A stretch of 64,000 nucleotides of DNA from JAYEHL01 sp041653935 (GTDB lineage: Bacteria; Chloroflexota; Dehalococcoidia; E44-bin15): positions 682,001 through 746,000 of the forward strand of contig JBAZEO010000001.1 of the NCBI GenBank assembly GCA_041653935.1, given 5' to 3'. Positions 25,157 through 34,136 of this stretch are shown one piece after another. The notes beneath the pieces are model-generated. The model saw nothing but the letters and a program-made list of their open reading frames with translations, was not told the origin of the DNA and made no database searches. Each line of letters starts with the position of its first letter. The stretch's first letter is position 1. The position numbers and the translations under genes are program-made.

Positions 25157-25669
25157 CTACTGTGCCTTCGACTTGCGCTCCTTGGCCGCCTTGCTCGCAC
25201 GGCACTCAGCTATATCGCATTTACTGCATCCGGTAGCATTGTGTACAGCCATCATCGAGAGAGTCAGAACAATGTATACACCCATAAGAGCGTGATCGAC
25301 AGTACCATATTCCGATACGACGACATTAAACGCGCCAAATATCCATGCGAATATGGGGATGAACAAGGCAAGCAAATGTGCTGCCATATCGATCATACAT
25401 CCTTGCCAGGTGAATCCTTTCGATTCGTCCTTACGGAACACGCGGACGATATGGCTGAAGCCGAACGTCGGGCAATCCGTGCCGTAGTACTTGCAGCGCC
25501 TACAGACAAAGTAGCGGCCGAGAACGATGATGCCGACCCAGATCGCTGTGTAGGCCCAGAACATAGCTGCAGACTTGCCCCACAGTACGTACCCGCCCAG
25601 GAATACCGCCGGCCAGAAGATCAGAGCATTGAGCAGCATTGTCTTGCGCGGCCAATTAACTAAACTCAT
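25157..25669 (-). CDS. Cysteine-rich membrane protein, 170 aa
   Basis: Four likely helices: TMLLNALIFWPAVFLGGYVL, AMFWAYTAIWVGIIVLGRYF, DMAAHLLALFIPIFAWIFGAF and ALMGVYIVLTLSMMAVHNA. Between them, CRRCKYYGTDCPTFG holds three Cys, and CSKCDIAECRA another three near the C-terminus. These could hold a metal or Fe-S cluster on the cytosolic side. Two adjacent ATGs; the second, at 25669, has 6 nt spacing to AAGGAG. No family name is secure. Confidence 0.7.
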   Translation of the reverse strand: MSLVNWPRKTMLLNALIFWPAVFLGGYVLWGKSAAMFWAYTAIWVGIIVLGRYFVCRRCKYYGTDCPTFGFSHIVRVFRKDESKGFTWQGCMIDMAAHLLALFIPIFAWIFGAFNVVVSEYGTVDHALMGVYIVLTLSMMAVHNATGCSKCDIAECRASKAAKERKSKAQ

Positions 25670-25778
25670 CATCTTCTCCTTGAACAAAGATCGACTTATA
25701 ACCAGCTTATATTTCTTCTATATGACCCGCTGACAGGCAGAATCGCCAGCGGAAATACAAGAATTGGCAATGAGTCAA

Positions 25779-26198
25779 TTAGCGATTTCTTTTGTTAGCG
25801 AGCGCCCGTTTGCTCAAAGCGTCAGCCTCTTTGTTCTGTTCGCGGGGAATATGTTTAACTGTGTAAGACTTGAATTCGTCAAGCAGGCTTACCGTCTGTT
25901 CGTACAGCTGTTTCATTAACTTGCTGCGGTATTTCCCTTCAAGCTGCCTGACGATAAGCTCGGAGTCCGAGTTTATATCAACATGATTAGCACCTAATTC
26001 GAGTGCCTTTTCCAAAGCCGCTATAAGAGCGAGGAACTCTGCTTTGTTATTCGTAGCCCTGCCGATATACTCACATATCTCGGCGACAATGTTACCTTTT
26101 TCGTCGCGCAAAACTGCTCCGATGCCCGCCGACCCGGGGTTGGGAACAGCAGCGCCGTCGCTGTTGATTATCAGCCGTTTTAACTTAACTACAACCAA
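25779..26198 (-). CDS. Ribonuclease HI family protein
   Basis: 139 residues. Cleaves RNA in RNA-DNA hybrids in this family. Active-site pattern: INSDGAAVPNPGSAGIG (Asp), TNNKAEFLALIAAL (Glu), INSDSELIVRQLEG (Asp) and the final HIPREQNKEADALSK with His and Asp. The first strand and the NNKAE block are typical of the RNase HI-like group of small bacterial proteins. Starts at TTG, overlapping the upstream recombinase-like gene by 10 nt. In the operon after a zinc-ribbon coiled-coil gene, as in other bacteria where these two genes are neighbours. Confidence 0.9.
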   Translation of the reverse strand: MVVVKLKRLIINSDGAAVPNPGSAGIGAVLRDEKGNIVAEICEYIGRATNNKAEFLALIAALEKALELGANHVDINSDSELIVRQLEGKYRSKLMKQLYEQTVSLLDEFKSYTVKHIPREQNKEADALSKRALANKRNR

Positions 26199-27613
26199 AG
26201 CACCGTCTCAACATGGTCATCACGTACTATGATGCGATCAATCACATTCCGCATCAATAAGCGTTTCGCCGAGAAACTCAGTGAATCCCAGCGCGCTAAA
26301 AGATCATCAAGATCACGGAAAGTGTACCCTCGCCGCTGCTCCGATGTGATCTCGCCCCGAGCTTCTGCCCAGATACGATTCAGCCGCTCTTCCATCAGAC
26401 GCCTCTCCCTCACAACATCCCCACCCAGCTCACGCAGTTCATCAACCGTGATTTCTCCCTTCGCAGCTTTATCCAGGTAGGTACGAAACTTTCTATCCAG
26501 CGACCTGATCATCTTTTTTAAATGAGGCTGATCCGACATCTGAGGATCAGATCCGTGCTGTGGATTGCTGATCAGTTTCTCCCGGTTTTCAGGACGGCTT
26601 AATTTTTGCAGATCTGCCTTTACCACCGCCTCCAACTCGTCCACCTTACGAGTATTGTACTGACAGAAACTCTGGTTGGTCCTGGATTGACACTGATAAT
26701 AACGATACTCACCGCTATGCTTAATCCCGCTCTTTTTACTGGTCCAAGACTGACTCCTGTTCATGCCGGTCATTTTATTATTGCATCTCCCGCAATAAAC
26801 CATTCCGGCTAAAAGGAATGGCGTCTTTACTACATGTCCTCTGTGGCTGGCGCGAGCAGTAAGTCTCTCCTGAACTTGATTAAATACCTGGAATGGAACT
26901 ATGGCAGGATGACTGCCCGGGACCCTTAAACCAAAACGCTCAGATGTCCCGACATACGACCTGTTTCGCAACACATCTCGAACTCCCACTATGCTCCAGC
27001 GACCGCCGCTTCTGGTAGTGATTTTCTGTTCATTTAAATATCGAGCGATGAGACGGACGCCCTTTCCCTCCTGTAAATACAAGCGATATATTAATGATAT
27101 TGTCTCTGCTTCCTCCGGAACAAGCTCGTATTTATGATCGCTGCCAATCCTATATCCAAAGGGCGGCTTGCCTAATCCCATCCCGCGAACAGCCCTTACC
27201 TTCATGGCCTCCTTCACCCGTTCCCCATTTTTATCGCCATGATACTGCTCAGCCCAGTTACTAAGGGCTATAGAGAGAGGCTCGCCGCGGAGGCTGTCGA
27301 TGAAATGCACTTTAACACTCAAGGCATCAAGCTCTATAAGACATTGTATAAGCTCCTGGGGACCGGGATGCAGATGACGAAGACTCTTTATTACAATAAT
27401 AAAATCGCCTTTATTCTTCAATATGTAGCTCAGCATGCTGCGATACTGAGTCCCGCTCACATGCAATCCGGAGTCTAAATCAGAGAATACGTTCACCGGC
27501 TCATGGCCATTCTCACTGCAGAATTGGGAGAATAGCTTCTCCTGCTCCTTCATCGTATAGGTCACATCCTGCTCTATATCCGATGCGATCCTGAAATATC
27601 CGATTGCCTTCAT
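26189..27613 (-). CDS. Serine-recombinase-like protein with altered catalytic residues
   Basis: 474 residues. Order: N-terminal resolvase-like domain (1-145), DNA-binding recombinase domain (GKPPFGYRIG to about 255), zinc ribbon (YCGRCNNK ... CQSRTNQSFC), then a coiled coil. Resolvase domains normally start YxRVSxxxQ with the nucleophile Ser; here it reads YFRIASDIEQ, which moves or replaces that Ser. The LDRLSR motif has become SLRHLH, and the usual AEFERE is AEQYHG. Recombinase activity is therefore doubtful. No att-like repeats or cargo surround it; it lies tightly between two housekeeping genes. Confidence 0.85.
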   Translation of the reverse strand: MKAIGYFRIASDIEQDVTYTMKEQEKLFSQFCSENGHEPVNVFSDLDSGLHVSGTQYRSMLSYILKNKGDFIIVIKSLRHLHPGPQELIQCLIELDALSVKVHFIDSLRGEPLSIALSNWAEQYHGDKNGERVKEAMKVRAVRGMGLGKPPFGYRIGSDHKYELVPEEAETISLIYRLYLQEGKGVRLIARYLNEQKITTRSGGRWSIVGVRDVLRNRSYVGTSERFGLRVPGSHPAIVPFQVFNQVQERLTARASHRGHVVKTPFLLAGMVYCGRCNNKMTGMNRSQSWTSKKSGIKHSGEYRYYQCQSRTNQSFCQYNTRKVDELEAVVKADLQKLSRPENREKLISNPQHGSDPQMSDQPHLKKMIRSLDRKFRTYLDKAAKGEITVDELRELGGDVVRERRLMEERLNRIWAEARGEITSEQRRGYTFRDLDDLLARWDSLSFSAKRLLMRNVIDRIIVRDDHVETVLWL

Positions 27614-27616
27614 AAT

Positions 27617-28318
27617 TTAACTCAGATACAGAATCCTCTCACAGCTGCCACACTGCACTAAACTATGTCCAGCTTTAATCTGCTGCAATTTATTCATCGG
27701 CAGCACAATGCGACACCCCTGGCACATCCCCTGCTCAGCCTTGGCTACCGCTTTCCCCTGCCGCTTACCACGCAAATGTTCATAGAGTTTAAGAGTCGCC
27801 GCATCAATCTTGGAGGCTATTTCGTTGCGGTTTCGCTCCAAGTCTTCTATCGCCCCCTCTATCCCCTCTTTCTCTTTCAGCAATCCTACCTGCTCCTTCT
27901 TCCATTCCTCCTCAATAGCAGCTACTTCCTGGCGCTTAACATTTATTCTATCTTTCAAAGACTCTATCTCTGTCATTATTTCCAGAGTTTTATCTTCCAG
28001 TTCCTTTATCTTGCGATTATAACTCTCTACCTGCTCTTTCAGGCTTACAAGCTCCTTTGGATTCTTCACAGAACCGCCGTAAAGCCTCTCTCCTGCAACC
28101 GTTGCTTTAACACGAGAGTCTTCAACATCTGACTCCAACCCATGCATTAAATGTTCTGTCTCCTCTAACTTCTTCTGCTCCTGTGCCAACACAGCACGCC
28201 CATCAAGCAAAGTACTGCTTTCGCCAATGCAGGAAATTATCTTTGAAAGTGCTTGCTTTTGGGAGTCTGACTCCAGATCGAGTTCCTGCAGGTCATATAG
28301 CTGTTTAGCTTTACTCAA
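27617..28318 (-). CDS. Coiled-coil protein with C4 zinc ribbon
   Basis: 233 residues. Residues about 20-180 form a long coiled-coil hairpin (ESYNRKIKELEDKTLEIMTE, RINVKRQEVAAIEEEWKKEQ). The C-terminus is a zinc ribbon, MCQGCRIVLP ... VQCGSCERILYL (two CxxC). Belongs to the C4-type zinc ribbon domain family (CT398-like), often next to RNase H in bacteria and thought to bind nucleic acid or the transcription machinery. Here it begins the recombinase-like / RNase H operon, with 3 nt between this gene's stop codon and the start of the next. Confidence 0.88.
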   Translation of the reverse strand: MSKAKQLYDLQELDLESDSQKQALSKIISCIGESSTLLDGRAVLAQEQKKLEETEHLMHGLESDVEDSRVKATVAGERLYGGSVKNPKELVSLKEQVESYNRKIKELEDKTLEIMTEIESLKDRINVKRQEVAAIEEEWKKEQVGLLKEKEGIEGAIEDLERNRNEIASKIDAATLKLYEHLRGKRQGKAVAKAEQGMCQGCRIVLPMNKLQQIKAGHSLVQCGSCERILYLS

Positions 28319-28531
28319 TTCGCTGCCCCCTAAATCCCATTCTATGTTAAGGCTAATATACTGTCAACAACGATGGAACTCAGAACGAGGCTACTATTAC
28401 CACAACTTGACCGAGATCTTTGCAACAAAGATCAGAAGGAAATACTTCTATCACTATATATTACTCCCTCTACATTTTGCCTTCGGACTACGAAGTGTTA
28501 TACTAAAATGCATTCAATCATTAACTTATAA

Positions 28532-28744
28532 CAGAGATACAACAATGCACAACCATTCCAAGGCGGACAGGACATCCATGGACAATACATACCGGAATGG
28601 GACGCCGACAGGGATCTGGCCGCCATCTCACTGCAGAAGTTAATCGACCTGAAGGCTGACATTTTATGCGAAGGCCACTTCGGCGTATACCAACCGTCAG
28701 AGGAAGTCAGGCGATATATAGAATACTACATGGATCCCATATAG
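28532..28744 (+). pseudogene. Metallo-beta-lactamase fold gene remnant (C-terminal part)
   Basis: An open stretch without a start codon of its own translates to PFQGGQDIHG, DADRDLAAISLQKLIDLKA and ILCEGHFGVYQPSEEVRRYI before TAG. This is the usual C-terminal end of an MBL-fold hydrolase (SLQKL ... GH). An in-frame stop at 28529 cuts it off and no N-terminal half is visible upstream, so it is a decayed copy. The rest of 28319-28778 has nothing else I can support. Confidence 0.7.
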
Positions 28745-28778
28745 ACGCGCGACATCCGGCAACTGGAGGACTAAACCG

Positions 28779-29150
28779 TTGAAAAGACAAATCATCATCA
28801 AAGCAGGCTCCCTTAAAGCTAAAGCTGAAATCGACGATTCAAAAACAGCAGATGCCATATGGAAGGCACTGCCCATAAAAGGCACGGCTAACCTCTGGGG
28901 CGATGAAGTCTACTTTGAAATTACTGTCGATATGAACCTGGAAAATGGCAAGGATCTCGTATCAGCAGGCGACCTCGGTTACTGGCCCAGCGGGAGTTGT
29001 TTCTGCGCCTTTTTCGGGCCCACACCGATGAGCAAAGGAAACGAAATTAGACCGGCAAGCGCAGTAAATGTATTCGGTAAAGTCGCCGGCGATCCAAAGG
29101 TCTTTAAGCAGGTTAAAGAGGGTGAAGTGATCGTGATTGAGAGAGCATAA
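28779..29150 (+). CDS. Cyclophilin-like protein (TM1367 family)
   Basis: 123 residues from TTG with ribosome site CTGGAGGA. Contains KRQIIIKAGSLKAKAEIDDSK, WGDEVYFEI, GDLGYWPSGSCFCAFFGPTP and the C-terminal EVIVIERA. These are marks of the cyclophilin-like fold (PF04126), which resembles peptidyl-prolyl isomerase but lacks its active site. Role unknown. Next gene starts 24 nt later. Confidence 0.85.
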   Translation: MKRQIIIKAGSLKAKAEIDDSKTADAIWKALPIKGTANLWGDEVYFEITVDMNLENGKDLVSAGDLGYWPSGSCFCAFFGPTPMSKGNEIRPASAVNVFGKVAGDPKVFKQVKEGEVIVIERA

Positions 29151-29173
29151 TATCAAAGGTTTCGAGGAGAACA

Positions 29174-29587
29174 ATGAAAACTGCCACCGGTTATATATGG
29201 GTGAATACAAAGAAGCTGCGCGAGTTCATTAATCTGACCGACAGGGTGGAATCATTCGTTAGTAAAAGCGACATCAAAGAGGGCTTTGTACTGGTCTCAG
29301 CAATGCATATCACCGCTGGTGTATACGTTAATGACGCTGAATCCGGCCTTATAGCCGATATCGAGGAATGGCTGGAGAAGCTGGCGCCATATCGATCCGA
29401 CTACCGACATCACCACACCGGCGAAACGAATGGTGACGCGCACCTGAAGAGCCTGCTCATCCACCACGAGGTCATCGTGCCGATAACAAACGGGAGGCTC
29501 GACCTCGGCCCGTGGCAGCAGATATATTATGCCGAGTTCGACGGACAACGTGACAAGCGCATAATTCTGAAAGCTATGGGAGAATAA
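29174..29587 (+). CDS. YjbQ/UPF0047 family protein
   Basis: 137 residues, full family length. Conserved SAMHITAGVYVNDAESGL, YRHHHTGETNGDAHLKS and GRLDLGPWQQIYYAEFDGQR. The UPF0047 signature His residues are present. Members have thiamine-phosphate synthase activity in some tests, but the true role is debated. Ribosome site GAGGAGA. Confidence 0.93.
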   Translation: MKTATGYIWVNTKKLREFINLTDRVESFVSKSDIKEGFVLVSAMHITAGVYVNDAESGLIADIEEWLEKLAPYRSDYRHHHTGETNGDAHLKSLLIHHEVIVPITNGRLDLGPWQQIYYAEFDGQRDKRIILKAMGE

Positions 29588-29593
29588 CGGCTA

Positions 29594-30130
29594 TTACTCT
29601 ATCGTGAACTCAAGGTAACAATCGCAAACATCAAAAGGCAGCATTATCTTGTACCGGCCCGGCTGCACCTGCTCGGAGAATGTCTCCGTTGAACCACTGA
29701 TATCCGAACACCATTGCTCTATCTGATCCCATTCATATTCTACGGCCTCACCAGGCTCTATTGTAATAGAAGCCGCCATCTTACACATCGCCCCGCAGGG
29801 ACAGTCCACCCTGCCCACCTCCACCCACTCCGAACCGTTGCCACCCTGCTCCAACCTGTAAACCACATAAAACGGATTATTCAACTGAACATCGTAATCT
29901 AAATCGTTGGTAACGCTTATATTTACAATTGCCCCCTGTGTATATTCTTGTTTATCGAGCGAACAGGACGATTGTAAGATACAGCCGGTGGCTTCAGGCG
30001 TGGCTTCAGGAGCGGCTTCAGGTGTTGAACCACAAGCTGTAATCGTGCCGATGGCAATCAGTGAGATAATGCACGCCGAACACAACAACGCATTTGCCGA
30101 CTTTCTGGTAAGTGCTTCAAGAATCTTCAT
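29594..30130 (-). CDS. Lipoprotein with an Ig-like (BsuPI-type) domain
   Basis: 178 residues. Hydrophobic signal with lipobox TITAC-GS, then a PEAAPEATPEAT linker. The mature domain (LDKQEYTQGAIVNISVTN, YRLEQGGNGSEWVEVGR, IEPGEAVEYEWDQ, QVQPGRYKIMLPF) is the pattern of Ig-like, BsuPI-type domains that start with a KxxYxxG motif. Several Cys could form disulfides. Function unknown. Confidence 0.75.
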   Translation of the reverse strand: MKILEALTRKSANALLCSACIISLIAIGTITACGSTPEAAPEATPEATGCILQSSCSLDKQEYTQGAIVNISVTNDLDYDVQLNNPFYVVYRLEQGGNGSEWVEVGRVDCPCGAMCKMAASITIEPGEAVEYEWDQIEQWCSDISGSTETFSEQVQPGRYKIMLPFDVCDCYLEFTIE

Positions 30131-30167
30131 AATAACCCCCTTTTATAGACAGCCAACTAATCAAGAA

Positions 30168-31001
30168 TCATCCCTTCAGAAATTCAATCACTTCCCTGTT
30201 AAAACGTTTGCTCATCTCCATAAAAAATGAGTGCGATCCGTGTTTAAATTCGACAAACCTGGCATTGGGAATATGCTGTGCCACTATCCTCGAAAATTCG
30301 ATAGGCACTATCTTGTCATCCGTCCCAGCCATAACCAGCGTCGGCGCCTTGATCTGGTCCAGCCTGTCGATGGTATTATGCTTTGACACCGCTCTCAACT
30401 GATCCAACACTCCGCTGGGACCGACCTTATTAAAATAATACCTCGCTCCAAGTACCATAGGTACACGGAACACAACGCGACTGAACGCATTAACAGTAAA
30501 ACCAACCATAATCTTAACGACATCAAAGCTATCGGGGTCGTTTATGATCCTTTCGTTGAAATCCTCCCCCAGTCCAGTTCTTCGCCGCATCTCAGCATTC
30601 TTCTTATCCCACATATCCTTGTTGGCGGCATCGCTCATACCAGGAGTTGTCGCCGCCAGTATCAGTTTGTTCACCCTATGCGGAAAGCCGATCGCGACCT
30701 CCTGTGCTATCATGCTGCCCAGTGAAACACCAACGACATGCGCACATTCGATATGAAGAGCATCTAGCAAACCCACGGTGTCCTCTGCCATCCTGCCCAT
30801 GGTGTAGAATTCACCGGATCTGTCGGTAGCACCCACGCCGCGGCTGTCGAAGGCGATCACCCTGTAATATTTGCTAAGTGCAGGAATATTCATGAACCAT
30901 GATCCTTTAACCGCCCCCAGCCCCATAATCAACACTATTGCCTCGCCTTGTCCGCGTTCGGTATATGCAATATTTATATCGCTCACCTTAACAATGGGCA
31001 T
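30168..31001 (-). CDS. Alpha/beta hydrolase
   Basis: 277 residues, family size. AYTERGQGEAIVLIMG, nucleophile elbow VGVSLGSMIA (GxSxG), LVMAGTDDKIVP (acid) and FKHGSHSFFMEM (His) form the catalytic triad. Similar to the esterase/lactonase/dehalogenase group; the substrate cannot be assigned. ATG at 31001 has ribosome site GGGGAG 8 nt upstream; longer readings add a sequence unlike the family. Divergent from the ComEC-like lipoprotein gene. Confidence 0.9.
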   Translation of the reverse strand: MPIVKVSDINIAYTERGQGEAIVLIMGLGAVKGSWFMNIPALSKYYRVIAFDSRGVGATDRSGEFYTMGRMAEDTVGLLDALHIECAHVVGVSLGSMIAQEVAIGFPHRVNKLILAATTPGMSDAANKDMWDKKNAEMRRRTGLGEDFNERIINDPDSFDVVKIMVGFTVNAFSRVVFRVPMVLGARYYFNKVGPSGVLDQLRAVSKHNTIDRLDQIKAPTLVMAGTDDKIVPIEFSRIVAQHIPNARFVEFKHGSHSFFMEMSKRFNREVIEFLKG

Positions 31002-31192
31002 GACAAGTCTCCCCTCTGTCCATAGCAAACTATACCTTGTTCGCCGATTATATAATATCATCGCCGCAACTGCCACTGTCTTCTGAACCACAACTGAAAG
31101 CTTTTCGACATCAATACTGACAGAATTCGCAAAATCTATCCTATTTAGCTTGACCTGTGGCACATAGAGTAATATATTACCTTAATATTGAC

Positions 31193-32065
31193 ATGAAAAC
31201 GAAACTCCCTAAACTTGTCACCATTCTCGCGCTTTACGTTTTGATGTTCTTCGTGTGCGCATGCGATGAATGGTTCGACAAAAACAAGCCAGCCAGCCAA
31301 CCCACAACCGTTACAGGAAATTTGCAAGTCCACTTCATCGATGTGGGACAGGGGGACGCGATACTTATCGACCTCGGCGCGACAGAGATTCTGATCGATG
31401 CCGGAGAGAAATCGCCGGGGGTGACCGATTATATTGAAGATTACGTGGACGGACATCTCGAGGCGATAGTGGCCACGCATCCCCATGCCGACCACATCGG
31501 CGGGCTGATTGAAGTGCTGGACGAATTCGATGTCGACAACGTATGGTTCAACGGTGATGAAGCGACATCTAAAACTTATACCGACTTCATGGCGGAAGCA
31601 AGTGACGAAGGCACACAGGTGCACGAAGCGCGACGCGGCGACACCATAGTTGCAGGCGCGCTGACATTCCACGTACTCAACCCTATCGACCCGCTGTTCG
31701 ATAACACCAACGACAACTCGATAGTGCTAGAACTGAGCTACGGCAGCATCGACTTCCTCTTCACGGGCGACGCTGAAGTTGAGGCCGAGGCCAGCATGAT
31801 ATCAGCCGGAGTCCTGAGCGATATCGATATATTAAAGGTTGGGCATCACTGTTCGCGAACCGCATCATCGCCCGCATTCCTCAACATTATCAAGCCTGAG
31901 ATTGCGATATATATGGCGGCTGTCGGCAACACATACGGCCACCCGCATGCGGAATCGCTTGTCTCCCTGCAAAGCATCGGCGCGACAATATATGGCACAG
32001 ACACATTAGGAACAATAGTAATCAGTACTAACGGCACCAGTTATACCATCCAGACCGAAAACTAG
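31193..32065 (+). CDS. ComEC-like MBL-fold lipoprotein
   Basis: 290 residues. N-terminal hydrophobic signal with lipobox (VLMFFVCAC-DE), then the metallo-beta-lactamase domain of ComEC proteins: HFIDVGQGDAILIDLG, ATHPHADHIGG, NDNSIVLELSYGSIDFLFTGDAE and KVGHHCSRTASSPAFLN. Without the ComEC membrane channel it is a secreted or anchored hydrolase, perhaps a nuclease or phosphodiesterase outside the cell. Start at 31193 gives the signal peptide; a longer one adds 12 residues. Confidence 0.88.
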   Translation: MKTKLPKLVTILALYVLMFFVCACDEWFDKNKPASQPTTVTGNLQVHFIDVGQGDAILIDLGATEILIDAGEKSPGVTDYIEDYVDGHLEAIVATHPHADHIGGLIEVLDEFDVDNVWFNGDEATSKTYTDFMAEASDEGTQVHEARRGDTIVAGALTFHVLNPIDPLFDNTNDNSIVLELSYGSIDFLFTGDAEVEAEASMISAGVLSDIDILKVGHHCSRTASSPAFLNIIKPEIAIYMAAVGNTYGHPHAESLVSLQSIGATIYGTDTLGTIVISTNGTSYTIQTEN

Positions 32066-32180
32066 TTATTCAAAACAGTTAAACGAGGATACTGAACTTG
32101 ATTTATTCTCCAAAACCAGCTATAATCGGCCTTCAAAATATATGTTGTCCGTCATAAAATACTGAAAGGGGTGCATTGCC

Positions 32181-32699
32181 ATGACACGAGAAGAAAAAGC
32201 TCACGATACTGCTATCGAGTTTGCTATTTCGGAACTGGCTAACAAAAGCGGCTTCGCCCGCGTTGACGCCCGCGATCACCTTGTGTCCATGAAAGAAAAG
32301 GCAGTGCCCTATCTGACCGAGGCGCTGAAAAGCAACAACCAGGGGGTACGATGGGAGGCAGCCAAAGCGCTTGCTAAGATAGGCGATCCTGCCGCATCTC
32401 AATCCCTTATCAATGCCCTTGAAGACAAGATGTTCGATGTGAGATGGATCGCGGCAGAGGGCATCATAGCCATCGGGCGCAAAGCGCTGATCCCATTACT
32501 CTCTGCACTCACCAAGAGCGGAGATTCTCTCTGGCTCAGGGAAGGCGCACACCATGTGATACACGACCTGATGCGCGAAGACCTAAAGGCTGTCTTCGGA
32601 CCTGTCTTAGACGCGATAGAAAAACCTGAGGGCAAGCTGGCAGTGCCTCTCGCGGCGGAGAAAGCTTTAGCCGAGTTGAAGAAAATCCTGGGGCACTAG
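32181..32699 (+). CDS. HEAT-repeat (PBS lyase-like) protein
   Basis: 172 residues with helical repeats: LTEALKSNNQGVRWEAAKAL, GDPAASQSLINALEDKMFDV and RWIAAEGIIAIGRKALIPLL. These match PBS-lyase HEAT-like repeats of about 31 residues. Probably a protein-binding scaffold. Ribosome site AAAGGGGTG. Ends 27 bp before the island remnant begins. Confidence 0.85.
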   Translation: MTREEKAHDTAIEFAISELANKSGFARVDARDHLVSMKEKAVPYLTEALKSNNQGVRWEAAKALAKIGDPAASQSLINALEDKMFDVRWIAAEGIIAIGRKALIPLLSALTKSGDSLWLREGAHHVIHDLMREDLKAVFGPVLDAIEKPEGKLAVPLAAEKALAELKKILGH

Positions 32700-33178
32700 A
32701 CTTCTCGTCTGTAGAAAAATTTTGACGGGCCCGGTATGTATCGAACCTGCGACCAATCGGTTATGAGCATGTAAATTTATATTTTGGTTAACCATTTTAG
32801 TAACCACTTTAGTAACCACATCATACAAACCGTTTAGTCGTCAAATCAAGGCCACAGTTATATTAGTCAGATTCAGATATAGTTGAGGCTGACCATAGCT
32901 ATTAGTTAATTATTTTCATATTACAAGTGAATCTATTCGTAAAAACACTCCGATGCCCCCGAGTGACGGGATTTTAAACGAATTATTAATTACTACCCTC
33001 GACCCAAAAACCAATTTATCCAGATTGATATCTACAATATAAGCAAGTGAGTCAGGATATTGACAAAAGGCAATAAAAGGTGATACAATCGCACAATATA
33101 AGATAAATTAACTAAGGGGATAGACAAGAGCCACAAAATACTGTAGTATCATTGAACAAGTAGAGAAAGGAGCAGGCA
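32700..33178. other. Left end of an island remnant, without genes
   Basis: Holds the 42-bp partial tRNA repeat, then AT-rich DNA with short repeated words such as TTTTAGTAACCACTTTAGTAACCA (two direct copies of TTTAGTAACCA). I see no coding region with good signals. Confidence 0.6.
32727..32768. repeat. Left attachment-site-like repeat (tRNA 3' half)
   Basis: 42 bp equal to 34630-34671 except for 2 bases. It is the 3' half of the tRNA(CAT) gene on the minus strand without the rest of the gene, as left by tRNA-targeting integration. Confidence 0.85.
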
Positions 33179-33913
33179 ATGAAAACAAAGGTAATTTTAT
33201 TTGCTTTACTTATTGCCCTTGTGGTGGGATTAGCAGTTCCTGCATTTGTATCGCAGCCAGCTGACGCGTGGGGACGCCATAGCCGTACGCAGTCAGCCGA
33301 TACAACGACCACCAGTTCCACAACCCCCAGTGCAACACCAACGCCAACGCCAACGACCACAACTACGCTTGGCCCCATGATGATCGGTGTTATGATGGGC
33401 AGCAATTCCTTCCCAGGTATTGCGATGTCGATAAAACTGGGAGGCGACGGTAGCCTAACGTTAGCCAACATCAGAGGCATTTCGCTTGACGGCGGTTTCA
33501 AGCTATCACTCGCTTATGATGTTCAACCCGCACCTCACGGTATGGGTGCTATCACCAGTGGTAGACTGTCAAGTTCAGGCAGGCTCCCATTGGGAAGTAA
33601 TATAACAGGTCAATACTTTGATTTGGAAGTGATAAGCCCAGATCTAGGGGGAAATTATTTCCTCCTGTTTAACGAATTTGGCGATGCTACAGAACTATGG
33701 GGCGGCATCCTAATAGCTAATCTGCCTGGGATAGCTACTATTCTACCCGGGGCATTAACAGCGATGGGTGGCCCTGATATTTCCTGCCTAATGCCTACTA
33801 TACAGAAACTTATACAATTGATTAACCCATTCATGATAAACCATCCAATAATCCTATGCTTACCAATGTCTAGCATGATGAAATTGATGCCACTTATGGG
33901 AATGAGTTTCTGA
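33179..33913 (+). CDS. Exported protein of the island remnant, Met-rich C-terminus
   Basis: 244 residues. Signal peptide MKTKVILFALLIALVVGLAV with likely cleavage at ADA-WG, then a Thr/Pro/Ser linker (TTTSSTTPSATPTPTPTTTT) and a globular domain of about 140 residues. The last 35 residues are hydrophobic and Met-rich (SSMMKLMPLMGMSF). Ribosome site AAAGGAG. No known domain recognised. The Thr/Pro linker is like those of the host lipoproteins, so it may have been captured from the chromosome. Followed by a strong terminator. Confidence 0.7.
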   Translation: MKTKVILFALLIALVVGLAVPAFVSQPADAWGRHSRTQSADTTTTSSTTPSATPTPTPTTTTTLGPMMIGVMMGSNSFPGIAMSIKLGGDGSLTLANIRGISLDGGFKLSLAYDVQPAPHGMGAITSGRLSSSGRLPLGSNITGQYFDLEVISPDLGGNYFLLFNEFGDATELWGGILIANLPGIATILPGALTAMGGPDISCLMPTIQKLIQLINPFMINHPIILCLPMSSMMKLMPLMGMSF

Positions 33914-33952
33914 TTCACGATTTAACAGTCCTGTAGATAGAACGAACGGTCA

Positions 33953-33989
33953 AACCAGGTGGATTGTCATTAATCCACCTGGTTTTTTG
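33953..33989 (+). terminator. Intrinsic terminator after the island gene
   Basis: Perfect 12-bp stem ACCAGGTGGATT / AATCCACCTGGT with a 6-nt loop, then a run of T. Confidence 0.92.
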
Positions 33990-34136
33990 TACTGGACTGG
34001 AGATACATCTGGGACATCTCCAAACATTGAAGTTTACATGACTTCAGATAAGACAATCTATGCCTACTTCAGAGATCAATGAGTTTCCGTATATAAAATT
34101 TCTCACGATACTAACTCTACTAATATATGTAACCGC

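Noticed and set aside
32727..32768. Second tRNA gene
   Set aside because: Only the 3' half is present; the acceptor 5' strand and D arm are missing.
33953..33989. Small RNA or riboswitch
   Set aside because: A plain terminator hairpin with a T-run directly after the gene.
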